This document shows positions 10,492 through 20,361 of a stretch of DNA of 27,406 nucleotides, piece by piece (the stretch's first letter is position 1; every line of letters starts with the position of its first letter). The notes beneath the pieces are model-generated. The model searched no databases, was not told the origin of the DNA, and worked only from the letters and a program-made list of their open reading frames with translations. Origin of the DNA: Perkinsus chesapeaki (taxonomy: Eukaryota > Perkinsozoa > Perkinsida > Perkinsidae); NCBI GenBank assembly GCA_013115145.1, contig JAAPAO010000494.1, positions 1 to 27,406 on the forward strand, read 5' to 3'. Position numbers and translations under genes: made by a program.

Positions 10492-11428
10492 ATTGATAAT
10501 AATATATATATAAAATATTAAAGCAACATTTCTGTTATTGTTCGATCGGATTGTGTTTATAAAGTGCGGCGCATACTACCGTATAATCTATCAATATAAC
10601 ATAACTTATCTTAGTTATGTATAGTATCAACTATTAACAATCGTATCTCCTAATGAGATAAATTAGATATTCTCATCAATTGCACAGATATTAGGAACAC
10701 CCCAAATGGGACCGTGTGTGTGTGGGGGGGGCGGTTCGAGGGTCCCGTGCCAGTACTAGCGTCACAACCACATTCTTGATAAAAAAGGCAGGGTTAACCT
10801 TCTTGTGTGAACTTCACACTGTGAAGTAGACGATAGGGTGCGAGGCCCGGACACCGAGGCACCAACGGCAGTGCTTCAAAGGTGGCCGACGAAGGTTTCA
10901 GGGGAATCGTCGCAGTTCGCACTGGGCTCGCCAGGTCACTTCCACTACTGCTCTACGCACTTCGGAACCTATGGGTTTATACTCCGAAAGAATGCAGTCG
11001 GTCTAAAAATATAGTATATGGAAGAGCGCCCGAGTAGTTGCGCACAACTGAACAGCGCTTGACATTTTTCATCCTTGGCGATCCATAAAGCAGGGCAAGC
11101 ATTATTTCGACTACGCCTGGCGGGTGAACTTATTTCTGGTTCAGTCTCTCTGAGGGAGACTCCCTCTGTTAATAATGAACCTCTATAAGCTACGCTTCCA
11201 TTTTATGCAATCGATCGGATATGATTCTAGACTTAATCTTTCAATTAGGAAAGGACTCCTCTGCATTACACCATTTCGGTATAATAGATTATGACTCCTA
11301 TTTTAGGAAGGATGTCGATAATACTGTAAATAACTCAACACACTCAATTAGACATCAACATCATCCACATGAGCCACACAAAGATACTCCCTATTAAGAA
11401 CGATTGAACAGTGAAGCCTCCTCCCTTC
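10492..11428. other. Intergenic region, no gene seen
   Basis: Contains AT-rich DNA just after UBC12, a GT run followed by eight G (about 10713-10732), and a perfect 17-nt palindrome at 10811-10827. No open frame with splice signals is supported. The AAAATTTTCC words common to the left stop before this point. Confidence 0.6.
10811..10827. repeat. Perfect odd palindrome, 8-nt arms
   Basis: ACTTCACA, a central C, then TGTGAAGT. One of a set of single-centre palindromes in the right part of the window. Confidence 0.9.
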
Positions 11429-12246
11429 TTATTGATAATATTTAATGTCAACTCTAATGTTGCCTCTTGACTTTAGTTCATTTGCCTTTCTAACGATCTC
11501 ATCTTTATTCTCTAGCAAAAACTTGTCCAACCAGATCAGTGCAGGGTCAGCGTTTCATTCGGGAGAAACCGTCAAACTGTGCAGGATATGCCGAGTGCAT
11601 TGCCGACATATCCTTCTGCCTTGTAGCGTGCCCAATGTACTTTTCATTTTCCCAGCGCTAACTCCGAATATTTGTTTAACGTGCCCAGTTGCGTGTTTGA
11701 ATGGGTCTAAGCCATGCATATCGATCGGTTCGATAAGCCCCTCGAAATCGATACCGGTACGAGGGGAGCCTGTATAGTAATAAGATAGCTTTTTGCTATT
11801 CTCGCTTAACCTGAGCTCTCCCTATCATAGGAGAGCTCAGATGATGGAACCAGATGTTGCTACCATAAACTGATACCGGCTAAAGTGGAACCCCACTGTA
11901 TAAAGAGAAGCTCATCCTCCCAATCGACGTAAAGCTCTTTGTCAGGATACCTTAGCATGCATGCATCATGCTGAGAAACGTTTGCTCGATCTGGAGAGCT
12001 GGACTGTCTAAGATCAATTGTCGTGAACTACCTCAGCAGAGTGAACGTATAACTTATCGAACATATTCTTCAATTCAGTCACAGCTGTTTCCACCTTTCG
12101 CTGAGATGATTAACCTGATTCATAATTATTATTCGATAATCGCATATTCGATAACCATTGCCTACTTCCAATGGCATAGCTCTCAGAGCGTCAACTGAAT
12201 ATGTAAGCAAAAAGCTTACGTAAGGGAATTTCAGAAGGGTGGACAT
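11429..12246 (-). pseudogene. Secreted coiled-coil family, copy 1, with in-frame TGA
   Basis: Four exons on the minus strand: 12246-12166, 12100-12032, 11970-11864 and 11810-11429, with phases 0-0-2 as in the other copies. Exon 1 encodes a signal peptide starting MSTLLKFPYVSFLLTY and ending near DALR. Exon 2 is a 23-residue coiled coil. Exon 3 ends in W split by the phase-2 intron. Exon 4 has GLDPFKHATGHV, a Cys pair, TVSP, IWLDKFL and NKDEIVRKANEL. An in-frame TGA at 11555-11557 (codon 171) falls between TVSP and WLDKF, in a linker that varies among copies. It would remove the last 42 codons. The frame is open on both sides, so this is a recent nonsense change or a sequence error. Function unknown. 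Confidence 0.75.
11813..11842. repeat. Hairpin inside intron 3 of family copy 1
   Basis: An 11-nt perfect inverted repeat (CTGAGCTCTCC and GGAGAGCTCAG) around an 8-nt loop. It fills most of the 53-nt intron and its last arm includes the 3' splice site. In the transcript it would fold just before the acceptor. Confidence 0.85.
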
Positions 12247-12320
12247 TTCCAAGGATCGTATCTAAGTACTTCACTGAACAAGACAAGCATCAGCTGAAGA
12301 AGAATGATAGAAGGAATGCC

Positions 12321-12352
12321 CCCTTTGCCAAAGGGAGCCAAAGGGCCTTTGG
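12321..12352. repeat. Pair of perfect odd palindromes
   Basis: 12321-12335 is CCCTTTG-C-CAAAGGG, and 12338-12352 is CCAAAGG-G-CCTTTGG. The arms of the two are related, so the whole block can fold in more than one way. It lies about 75 nt upstream of the start codon of family copy 1. Confidence 0.9.
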
Positions 12353-12808
12353 TCTTTGATTTCAGCATCTCCGGATTCTGGGCGAGCTCTTTAGTAAAGG
12401 GTGCAACCGAAACGTTCCCTTAGAAAACTGGCATTTACCCTGTCATCCGCGACTGCGAACTCAAGTCCGCTGGGGTTTCCAATGTGGGTTGATGGAGAGT
12501 AGAAGAGGAAGGTCCAATACCGCTCATTAGAAAGCATGTGACAATGACTAAAAACCATCAAAAAGATAAGTCAGTTCTACAAGGGATCAAAGAGACAGGC
12601 GAAGAAGGGCTTTCCCCCTTAGCCGTCTCGTCTCAGAAATAATCGATGGCGTGCCCGCATTCTACGACGCAGACACACGTCACACGCGACGCCGTTCATA
12701 GCGTGGGAAAATGCAGAAAATACATGAATCTCGGGAAAGGTGTGTGAGAAATGAGGAGAGTCATGCCGGAGTGTGACAACACGAGACTCGGGTCCTTCCT
12801 CCTGAGCG

Positions 12809-12823
12809 GTAGGGTCACCCTAC
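12809..12823. repeat. Perfect odd palindrome, 7-nt arms
   Basis: GTAGGGT, a central C, then ACCCTAC. It lies 17 nt before the cloverleaf-like fold. Confidence 0.9.
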
Positions 12824-12840
12824 TAGGGTGTCGAATACCT

Positions 12841-12901
12841 AAATTGGAACCCGCGAACCCTTCGCTGGTCGGCTGGGTTAAGCCCAGTGGGTTCCCAATT
12901 T
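12841..12901. other. Cloverleaf-like inverted-repeat element
   Basis: The outer stem pairs AAATTGGAACCC (12841-12852) with GGGTTCCCAATTT (12889-12901), one bulged base. It encloses hairpin GCGAA-CCC-TTCGC (12853-12865) and hairpin CTGGG-TTAAG-CCCAG (12873-12887). It lacks T-loop and D-loop consensus, so it is not a tRNA. It could be a structured RNA, a foldback element or an extruding cruciform. Confidence 0.55.
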
Positions 12902-13290
12902 TGAGGTATATAGCGCTCAGCCAGTCTGGTAACTGATCGCCCTAAACTCGCCCACTACATTGGATAGCTTAGGTGCTATTTAGAGGCATCAGTGGCTTGA
13001 GACGCTTCACCGGGAGGGGGGTGGTTAAAGAAATAACAATACCAACAGCACATATGGCTGCCATAATGCACGCCGCACTTCTCATGCGTGCTACAACCTG
13101 TCTGAAAGACTTCCACATGATACGGTATCATTGATATTGGGGCGAGCGAGGAATGATTGTGTTGTGACATAACGCGTCATGCGCTGCGAGCTATCACACT
13201 ATAAAATTTATAGTATACATTTATAGTATAAATATTCAAGTAACACGCTCCGGACGGTAATTCCCGAGTAAACTGGGTCAACTACGTTAA

Positions 13291-13325
13291 CCTGTATTGG
13301 ATACAGGGAATACAGTGTATTCCCT
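13291..13325. repeat. Overlapping palindromes
   Basis: 13291-13307 has 7-nt arms (CCTGTAT and ATACAGG) around TGG. It overlaps 13305-13325, a perfect palindrome with 10-nt arms (AGGGAATACA) and a single central G. Confidence 0.9.
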
Positions 13326-13732
13326 TAGAAAAATGATTGGCTAGTGATTGATTGGAAGTGATCGATTCCACAAGCAAATTCCCTAAGACGGCACCGCATC
13401 TTCAATATTGGCATCTTTAAACTAGATACGATGGATTTATCAAAGCAATGAGGGGGATAAGCTGGCTCATTCCTGACTCGACAACGGGATCGAGAGGGAG
13501 ACACCGCTGTCACACTCACCGACAACTCGGACTGAATACCATATTCGATGAAAGAGTGCCCGCCGAGGGCACACTCATCCTCTAGCACTTGTGAACGCGG
13601 TCCATTGGGCAAAACCTACCAACCGTTTGGGGTGTGACGACGAGCCAATTATACATATACGTCATCAACGGACAGGAGGTATCATCATGTGGAGAAATTG
13701 CTCGGTGGCATAGAAGTCTGTGAGTGAGCAGT

Positions 13733-13749
13733 GCTCACTGAGAACACTC
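13733..13749. repeat. Perfect odd palindrome, 8-nt arms
   Basis: AGTGAGCA, central G, TGCTCACT. It lies about 150 nt beyond the 3' end of family copy 2. Confidence 0.9.
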
Positions 13750-13895
13750 TCCATAGTACCTCGAGGATACCCGCCGAAGGTCTCAGGGTGTGTTTACAAG
13801 ACTGCAATTCATAATTTATAATTCACCGTGAGTGATTATTATTACTAGCAACCAAACCACTTACTCATCAACATCAACATCATTATTGTCAATAA

Positions 13896-14730
13896 TCATG
13901 AGATTGTAATGCTTAAGGAGCTCTTAGTTCCCTTTAGACTCGTAGCTTTGTGAATCACCTCATCTTTCTCATTCCTCAAAAACTTATCGATCCAGTCAAG
14001 ACCCCTGTCACGCTTCTGGGAGGGAGACTCCTGGAGCTTCTCTACACTCATCTCACAAGCTTTTTCGCGCGAGTACTTTGTGAAGTACTCCTTAACTTCG
14101 TCGGCAGCATCATGGAAAGGGTTCAACATGCCGAAAGCTTTTTCAACGTCATCTTTGCGGCCTTCGATCATCACATTGTCGGCCCCCTCACCATTAGTCA
14201 ATTGATATTCGAGGATAACATTACCGCTCGCTTTATAACTGAGCGGGGGCAATTCGCAAGGAAGTCCATGGGGAAGAAATGACAGCGCAGGCATACATAC
14301 TTGAAATCAATGTATCCGGTAGATGTCGAGGTCCATGTAAGGCTTGTGGCCTCCTCGTTGTGTCGGATGGTTAGGAACTCTTTAGGAAGCTCGACCCGAC
14401 AGAATTTCCCGTCGTTGATAACCTGGAATTGCAACTCATTGGAACCAAAGTTAGGTTACCCAACCGACGACGAACCTTAGCAGTGTGTGCTCTTAGCGCC
14501 GAGTAGCTCTGACGTAGCTCTGACATTCATACCATGTCTCAGTTCAGTTATCTGATTCCTTAGTGCTCCCTCCAGCACAGTGACCCTTCTTTCGATCTGA
14601 CAGATTCCCTCAAAAGGACCTTGTACGCTTGTCTACTTACACTTGACGATTTGGAACCAGCTTTCAAGGCCACAGCTGAGCCCAGACTTAATAAGAACCC
14701 AATAGTGACCAAGTTGGAGATGACTATCAT
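13896..14730 (-). pseudogene. Secreted coiled-coil family, copy 2, frameshifted
   Basis: Exons on the minus strand are 14730-14641, 14596-14476, 14422-14301 and 14238-13896. Exon 1 gives a signal peptide (MIVISNLVTIGFLLSLGSA, ending VALKAG). Exon 2 encodes the coiled coil IERRVTVLEGALRNQ and, in another frame, SYSALRAHTAK. It is 121 nt long although its phase-0 borders require a multiple of three, so the frame is broken in the middle. An 11-nt tandem duplication (GTAGCTCTGAC) lies just at the break. Exons 3 and 4 are open and in phase, with MLNPFHDAAD, a Cys in EKACEMSVEKL, LDWIDKFLRN and EKDEVIHKA, ending in TGA. It is either a recently broken copy or a one-base sequence error; the domains are otherwise well kept. 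Confidence 0.72.
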
Positions 14731-15126
14731 CGAAAGCGTTACAGTGTTACTGAATCAGGAATAGAAACTAAACCCAAGATATAGGCGAACATTCTGTCTC
14801 CGATTTGCTGCCTCGTCGGAGACGCCGGGCGCGCTCCCCGGCATAAATGGTTATCAAGTTCGTCCAGTTGAGATATGGTTAGGTCAGCCAGTTGCATGGG
14901 ATATTCAAAAGTTGATAGTGGCGAGATGATCGATAGTAAACGAGGGACGGCGACAAGGTGGTAAGCGGTGACCATGCGAGGTTAAGTGAGGTAACTTTCA
15001 GTAGCCACCAGCGAGACGAGACAACCTGCCTTTCGAGGCGAGCGAAGGGTGGACACCCGTGTCTTCTGTTGCCAGCCTATTCCGCATAGTCGTATGTAGC
15101 TTGCGCAGTATGGTACCTGCTTAGTA

Positions 15127-15162
15127 ACCATCAGTGATGGTGGTTAAGTTAACCAGGTTAAC
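15127..15162. repeat. Three perfect odd palindromes, two overlapping
   Basis: 15127-15141 is ACCATCA-G-TGATGGT, 15141-15155 is TGGTTAA-G-TTAACCA, and 15148-15162 is GTTAACC-A-GGTTAAC. The last two share an arm and their centres are 7 nt apart. Confidence 0.92.
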
Positions 15163-15298
15163 GAATTGAAGGTGGCTCATCCTCAAGTGGGTAGGCTTAC
15201 TGTAGGGATATGGGTGCTGGGACAAACTCTTCTCAAGGGGAGACAGCAAATTGAGTTTGATTTGTTTTCTATAGATGTTTCTCGAGCACTCAGAATGC

Positions 15299-15320
15299 AT
15301 CACCATTGGTGATTCACCAA
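15299..15320. repeat. Two overlapping perfect odd palindromes
   Basis: 15299-15313 is ATCACCA-T-TGGTGAT, and 15306-15320 is TTGGTGA-T-TCACCAA. The centres are 7 nt apart, so the arm occurs three times in alternating orientation. Confidence 0.92.
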
Positions 15321-15636
15321 CTAGATGATTTTAAACTGATCGTTTCCGGATTATCTAGTATCGAGAGATCTCACATATCCGAGCAGAAATCACTTACGCA
15401 ATGAAAGGCATATGTATAGCTATCAATGCACAATACCTATCAAGGTGCGACATCATGAGCTTCATCTATAGGACCCAAAGAGGTGCCAAAGACCTGATGA
15501 ATCAAAGCGGGCGTTCGGACACTCTATCGACTTCTGAGATTCAATCAACGGTTTTGAGATTCTTACCTATAACACCGATGTGGAAAAGCGTTACTCTACG
15601 AATAATGAATAACTATTGCTATTAAGTATTGCTGCA

Positions 15637-16090
15637 TCATGGCTTCATTACTTCCCATTCGACCATATTCTGCGAGCAGGCTGGCAGGATTTCGACTAAG
15701 TAGCACACGTATTGATCCAAGAAGCCTTCAGCCGTAATCACTTTCCTAGAGTGATCCTTAGTTTCCTTCCAATTACCCCGGATACCTCCAAAAGCTCGAC
15801 CTTGATCAATCAGTGTGTTGAGCTCGTAGTTTGCGAGAGATATCGTTTACAAAAGGGAGGCAACCTACACGGTGTATGAACGCTATGAGCTTGGCTTAAA
15901 ATAGTTGCTCATTGATGTGTTGCACATTAATAACTTCCAGATCGACCGGCTCTCCTGTTTCGGAAATTCTGTTGATCATCAGATTTTACCTATTCTGTCG
16001 GAGCATGCCACGATGTACCTTCTCGGTTCTTTCAGTGAGCACTCATAAAACGAAACCCTCAAAGGATACCACACGACGAGTTAAAAGCAT
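15637..16090 (-). pseudogene. Remnant of a protein-coding gene
   Basis: A minus-strand frame from about 15835 to TGA at 15637 is protein-like (ELNTLIDQGRAFGGIRGNW, later CYLVEILPACSQNMVEW). Upstream, from about 16090, a frame with MLLTRRVVSFEGF, TERTEKVHRGMLRQN and RISETGEPVDLEVINVQ is interrupted by one TGA and one TAA, with no intron that removes them. The two parts may be exons of one decayed gene; the join between them was not resolved. I recognise no family. Confidence 0.45.
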
Positions 16091-16129
16091 GGCTTGACAC
16101 TCTCAATCATAATCATCTTCAATCGGAAA

Positions 16130-18260
16130 TTATTTCTTCTTTGCAACCTTCTTCTTTTTCTTTGCCGCAGCTGCTGCTGCAGCTTCCTCTTCTAATTGCT
16201 TCCTCTCGGATAAAAGAACGTGTAGTCTCTGAGTACGGGAAGGTCACACTTCACCGTCGAAAGTAGGAGTATCTTGCTACTCGACCGGCACTATGCTTAT
16301 TTCAATGTCATGGTCAATACAGCAGTCATCAAACCAGCTGAACATACCACGCAGAGATACAAACAATAATCGACAAATCAATAAGGGCCGAATAACGTTT
16401 TAATAGACAACACACGTGCTGGAACCAACGATCCTGCATGACCATCTTAACTGATAGTTGCTCACCTCTGATAGACTCTTCCATTTTGACAGTGTGTCCT
16501 CCTCGAAGATACCCTCACTCGACGCTGGTGGATCTGCCTTATCTGAAACATAGCATGTTCCGCTTTAGTGTTATCGGACTTACCTTGTTCTTCAGCTTTA
16601 AGCGTTGCAGCTTCAGCTACAGCAGAGGCCAGTTCATCGACGATCGCGAGGAACCTAAACTCCCTTATAAGTCCGTGCTCTCGAAGTCCTACTTCTCGCT
16701 ATCTCGCGCCCAGTCTGGCAGAGAGGCATCAGTGTCATTATCAATGCCACGCAATGTCACAATGTCCTTCATCGGTTCGATGGTCTCAAGCAGACGCCTG
16801 AACAATAACGGATGAAACACTACTCGTATTGGTGAGAATCCTTGTGGAAGCAGAAGTGTCAAGAACTACAGCGTTCCATCCATAGGCGAAAGGCTTCATT
16901 ATCTCGCTGATGTGTGGCACACTGGTGAAAAGGGATCTAACAGCCTCGTGGAAAGATGTTACTGGAAGTCGTTAACGTGAAAAGTTGGACGTGCTCTTGG
17001 TGAAAACATTTTACATCCCTCTATGATCCCTGCGCTGGTGGTGTACTGGATTATTCGATATTATGTCTGCAATGATAACATTTGTCTCCTGATTCCCCTT
17101 CTCCTGTATCACAAAGCTAACTGTGCTAATGTACAGCATGTCTCAATACTATGCTAATAACCACCAGAGGTCCACTCGGTGAAAAAAAGCAGCTCATAAC
17201 GGCGCCGTCAAGGATGATTATAAATAATAGTAAGCATACATAATTCGGACTTGGACATCCAATTTCGCAACCAATCGTTTCCCTCTCTCAATAAGCCTCA
17301 AGTTGCCGGGCTCCTAAAGAACAAAACGGCCACTCGATTTAAACTAAAGTCATCCTAGAAGTAGGAGCTCACCTTTTCTGAAGCCTGCAAGGCCTTGCGA
17401 ATTCGGTTTAAATGATCTGCAGGGCTCCTGAGAACACTGCTCGTCCAACTCGCGAAGTCGGGCAGCCTTACTTGGGCAAGTCCTCGATCGCTCTGAGTAG
17501 GCATTGATCACACAAAACCTGTCTCCTCACCAAACTGAAGTGAACAGATTGACGCACTTCGCACTCGTAGTCGGCGCTCATACCGAGTTCTCTCCAAGTC
17601 CCCGGAGTCTACCCCCGCATTCTGTCCAATCTCAATGGCCGAGGCCAGCTCGTCGAGTACACTGGGAAGCTCTGACTGATTTGGCGAAAGATCGTACGCG
17701 CCACGTAATTCAGCTTTCTACAAACAAAGGGCGGCAAACAAATTAAACGGAATTCCAGTCCTACTCGGAGACTTATCAGCGCGTTTATTTTCTTGGCAAA
17801 GACTGCCGCTTCGTGCTTGACTTTAACGTCACACGGCCAGTCGCTCGCCTCCCCCATGGCCTCCTCAAGCTGATAAACGCAGTTGAGATTCAAGAGAGCT
17901 TCGCTCCGCTGCTCACTTCCTCCTGCGTTTTCTCGAGGCTCTCAATGTCACTATCGTGACATTTCATCAATTCTTTCAGCTGATTTTCGGCCTTAGTGGC
18001 TCGATCAGACACCTCTGTGTAATACGTGAAAGGCCTTTCCGGAACCTACCGGACGTGAAGTGCTCGTCGTTGAAGCCGTTGGCCCACCTTATCGGCGTTG
18101 CTACAATACGCGTATCCTCGGACAACTGCCGATTCGCAATAGAAGTTGCGAGTCCACTCACACAGGAAACGCGGCGTGGTTGCGGAGAACTGTTTTCCTG
18201 CACGGAAAGCGGCAGAGAGAAATCAAGAGTAATGCCGTCATTGAGAAATTCCGGCTGAGT
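16130..18260 (-). CDS. Helical/coiled-coil protein with Lys-rich C-terminal tail
   Basis: Phase-consistent minus-strand exons are 18260-18050, 18014-17917, 17869-17765, 17717-17584, 17492-17472, 17427-17373 and 17313-17257. After an unresolved stretch come 16797-16761, 16698-16584, 16542-16466 and the last exon 16228-16130. The protein is mostly charged helix (ATKAENQLKELMKCHDSD). Two exons carry a related segment, VLDELASAIEIGQNAGVD and VDELASAVAEAATLKAEE. The end is poly-Ala followed by KKKKKVAKKK and TAA, which could bind nucleic acid or membranes or be a nuclear signal. Open blocks at about 17129-17052 and 16975-16800 probably belong to it but their phases do not close. The N-terminal exon with the start codon was not found. 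Domain family unknown; a cytoskeletal or scaffold role is only a guess. Confidence 0.6.
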
Positions 18261-18445
18261 CTAACATAATGAACTGCTCGCAAGCAGAGCATGAGGCTCA
18301 GTGTTCTTTGATAGTTCACCAGGACTACCCGTTTAAGACGGCCAACAGAAGCAGCTGAAATTAATGAACTACGGAAATGAACTACCGTCGTTTAGTCGAT
18401 CCTGATAACGATTAAGGTTCTACCTAGAAACTATTCCATGGACCT

Positions 18446-18460
18446 CGTTGACTGTCAACG
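18446..18460. repeat. Perfect odd palindrome overlapping a stop codon
   Basis: CGTTGAC, central T, GTCAACG, extendable by one pair on each side. It contains the TGA that ends the ankyrin gene. Confidence 0.9.
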
Positions 18461-20134
18461 ATTTCGGTAAATGCCTGCGGTCGTGAACGGTTGACAATGA
18501 CAGCTATTTACCAAAATCGATCGAAGACAAACCTGTCGCGTAACACTCTGTCTCGTTCATCGCCCTTCTTAAGAGAGCTCGTGGTTTATCCTGACATATT
18601 ATTTCGACCATAAAGGAGCTTGCTTAACATACCACAGTGCAGAGTGCCAAAGGGTGATGACCACGATCGTTCTTAGCCATCAAATCACAGCCTTGAGCCA
18701 GTAGGCATGAGACAACTTGAACCGATCCCCCTGCTGCTGCCTGAGTATAACAGATTAAAAAGTTATCAGAATACATGACTTTTGCGAACACCGCCAAAAA
18801 GGTCGAGCAGTTGAGCAATAGTGATCGGAGGAGTAAGATATCTTGACACCAGTTACATTCTTCTGGGTGAACCATACAGTGACGAAGCCGTATGGGCATT
18901 AAATTCTTTCGGCAGCAGTTGCGCATAGAATGGATAGTCTAACTCAGCAATTTTTGGCGTTGGACAATAAACTCGCACACAGACACGTAGTTGAAATCTT
19001 CAACGGCCAAAAGACGATCTTCACGGTGAACAGATAGTTTACGAGTGGGAAGGTTATTGGCCAAGACCCACTTGATGAAGAACAGTATTGCCGAGCTGAT
19101 CAACCTCATGTGGACTCATACCGTCCTTTAGCAGAAGCCACACGACCTACTCAATGTGAAATGTCCAGCAGATTGGCTTTAAACTCACATTAAGGTGGCC
19201 CTTAAAGGCAGCCCAGTGAAGTGGTGTATGTTTAACCCTCCTTTTGGGTATCTAAACGCTTATTATATGTCACACAACTCGGCGAACGCTCAGCCCGTGC
19301 CGACAGAAAGACTCAATTTGCACGCTCCTCGGAGGTATCCGCGATGACCAAAGAGAGTCATCCTTGGTAAATTATGAGCAAGAGTGATATCTCCTCCTAC
19401 TCCTTTCTTCGAGATATCCAAGTCTGATCGATAGGCCCTTCCAGCATCGCGAGCAAGCAGTGACCTGAGCTAGTCTTATTAGGCTGAGTTGTCTATCTTA
19501 TGATCTCCAACCTCGCGAATGTCACATTTCCGTTTGATGCGGCCCATGTAAGAGGAGACCAGGACTTCGGATCGCGACACGTAGGGTCCTGAAAGGATCG
19601 CCTTGAGTTTGTTAGCAATGATGATGCACAAGAGTGATTAAGCTGTAGTGACCAACCCAACTGACCGACGAAGCAGTAGTCTACGGTATCAACATCGAGG
19701 GCTTTGCCCGGATGTATTAGTCTGGTTTAAAACTGAAACCATCTAGCTTAAATAACAGCACCCCCGTCATCGAGAAGGATCCTGATTTTAGCCCGTAGAC
19801 ATCTGATGCTACTGTCACAGTAGTACTGTACTCAATTAATGCTACTCGAAGCGACCTAGGGTATCATTCGTTCAACGCGGCGACTTGGGACGTCTCTGAC
19901 AAGTGCGCCAAAGTACAAGACGCTTTGTTGAGTTTGAGGGTAGATTGTTCAGTTACAACAAAGGTTCTCTGTTTATCAACATACAGCTCTTCTCTCTAAT
20001 AGTTTGAGGCACTCAACAGTATTATTCTCTACACAGGCTTCTAGTAGCATCTTATTAGCGACATCAGTGTCAAGAATTTCCTCTACAACAGATGTGGGAT
20101 CATCTTCAACCTCGAGTTCCTGAGATGTATTCAT
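18455..20134 (-). CDS. Ankyrin-repeat protein
   Basis: The start is ATG at 20134 (MNTSQELEVEDD) in a 50-codon exon to 19985 that already contains an ankyrin-like helix pair (ANKMLLEACVENNTVECLKL). Further exons are 19802-19757 (KIRILLDDGGA), 19721-19670, 19588-19526 (WSPLTWAASNGN), 19251-19189 (HTPLHWAAFKGHLN), 19146-19072 (VVWLLLKDGMSPHEVD), 18740-18633 (AAAGGSVQVVSCLLAQGCDL), 18590-18512 and 18474-18455 ending in TGA. TPLHWAA, a GS/GH turn and VV.LLL are the ankyrin hallmarks. The repeats are cut by introns of about 35-45 nt. Joins between 19985 and 19589, and around 19500-19260 and 19072-18741, were not fully resolved. Ankyrin repeats bind proteins; the partner is unknown. No signal peptide is visible, so it is probably cytosolic, unlike its neighbours. 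Confidence 0.75.
19809..19829. repeat. Two overlapping perfect odd palindromes
   Basis: 19809-19823 is CTACTGT-C-ACAGTAG, and 19817-19829 is ACAGTA-G-TACTGT. Centres are 7 nt apart. They lie in an intron of the ankyrin gene, next to an acceptor site. Confidence 0.9.
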
Positions 20135-20241
20135 AGGATTCTCCAAACATCATCATCTTACTCTAACAGAAGTGAGACTAGACCTTCTGGTGGCAGTTAA
20201 AGTCATTAATATTTATGAAAATATTCACCACTGAGGCCATA

Positions 20242-20337
20242 CTACCTAGCCTTTATGGACTCATAGACTGCATCAATAACAAAGAACAGTTCTACTAATA
20301 ACCCAACAATTATTGACACTATCGACATCGTGGCCAT
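20242..20337 (-). other. Short hydrophobic open frame
   Basis: ATG to TAG, 31 codons, with a strongly hydrophobic start (MSIVSIIVGLLVELFFVI). It lies between family copy 3 and the ankyrin gene, where a first exon with a signal peptide might be expected. A GTAGTATG donor overlaps its end, but the phase does not fit the ankyrin exon that follows. It could be a leftover signal exon of a lost family member. Confidence 0.3.
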
Positions 20338-20361
20338 GAAGTAATATAGTAGATGAATCAT

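Larger units (their letters stand above)
12247..13895. other. Intergenic region between family copies 1 and 2
   Basis: I find no exon set here. Open frames at 12751-12936, 12976-13170 and 13325-13612 lack splice support or protein-like composition. The stretch is rich in inverted repeats: 12321-12352, 12809-12823, 12841-12901, 13291-13325 and 13733-13749. Confidence 0.6.
14731..15636. other. Intergenic region upstream of family copy 2
   Basis: No exon set found; frames at 14739-14975, 15121-15306 and 15401-15625 have no splice partners. Two clusters of overlapping palindromes lie at 15127-15162 and 15299-15320. Confidence 0.55.

Noticed and set aside
12545-12643. Plus-strand 32-codon ORF (MTKNHQKDKSVLQGIKETGE).
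   Set aside because: Short, isolated, without splice sites or upstream context; not distinguishable from chance.
16800-16975. PFAYGWNAVVLDTSASTRIL with a faint likeness to the kinesin motor P-loop region.
   Set aside because: The GQTGSGKT residues are absent and flanking kinesin motifs are not found; similarity is at chance level.
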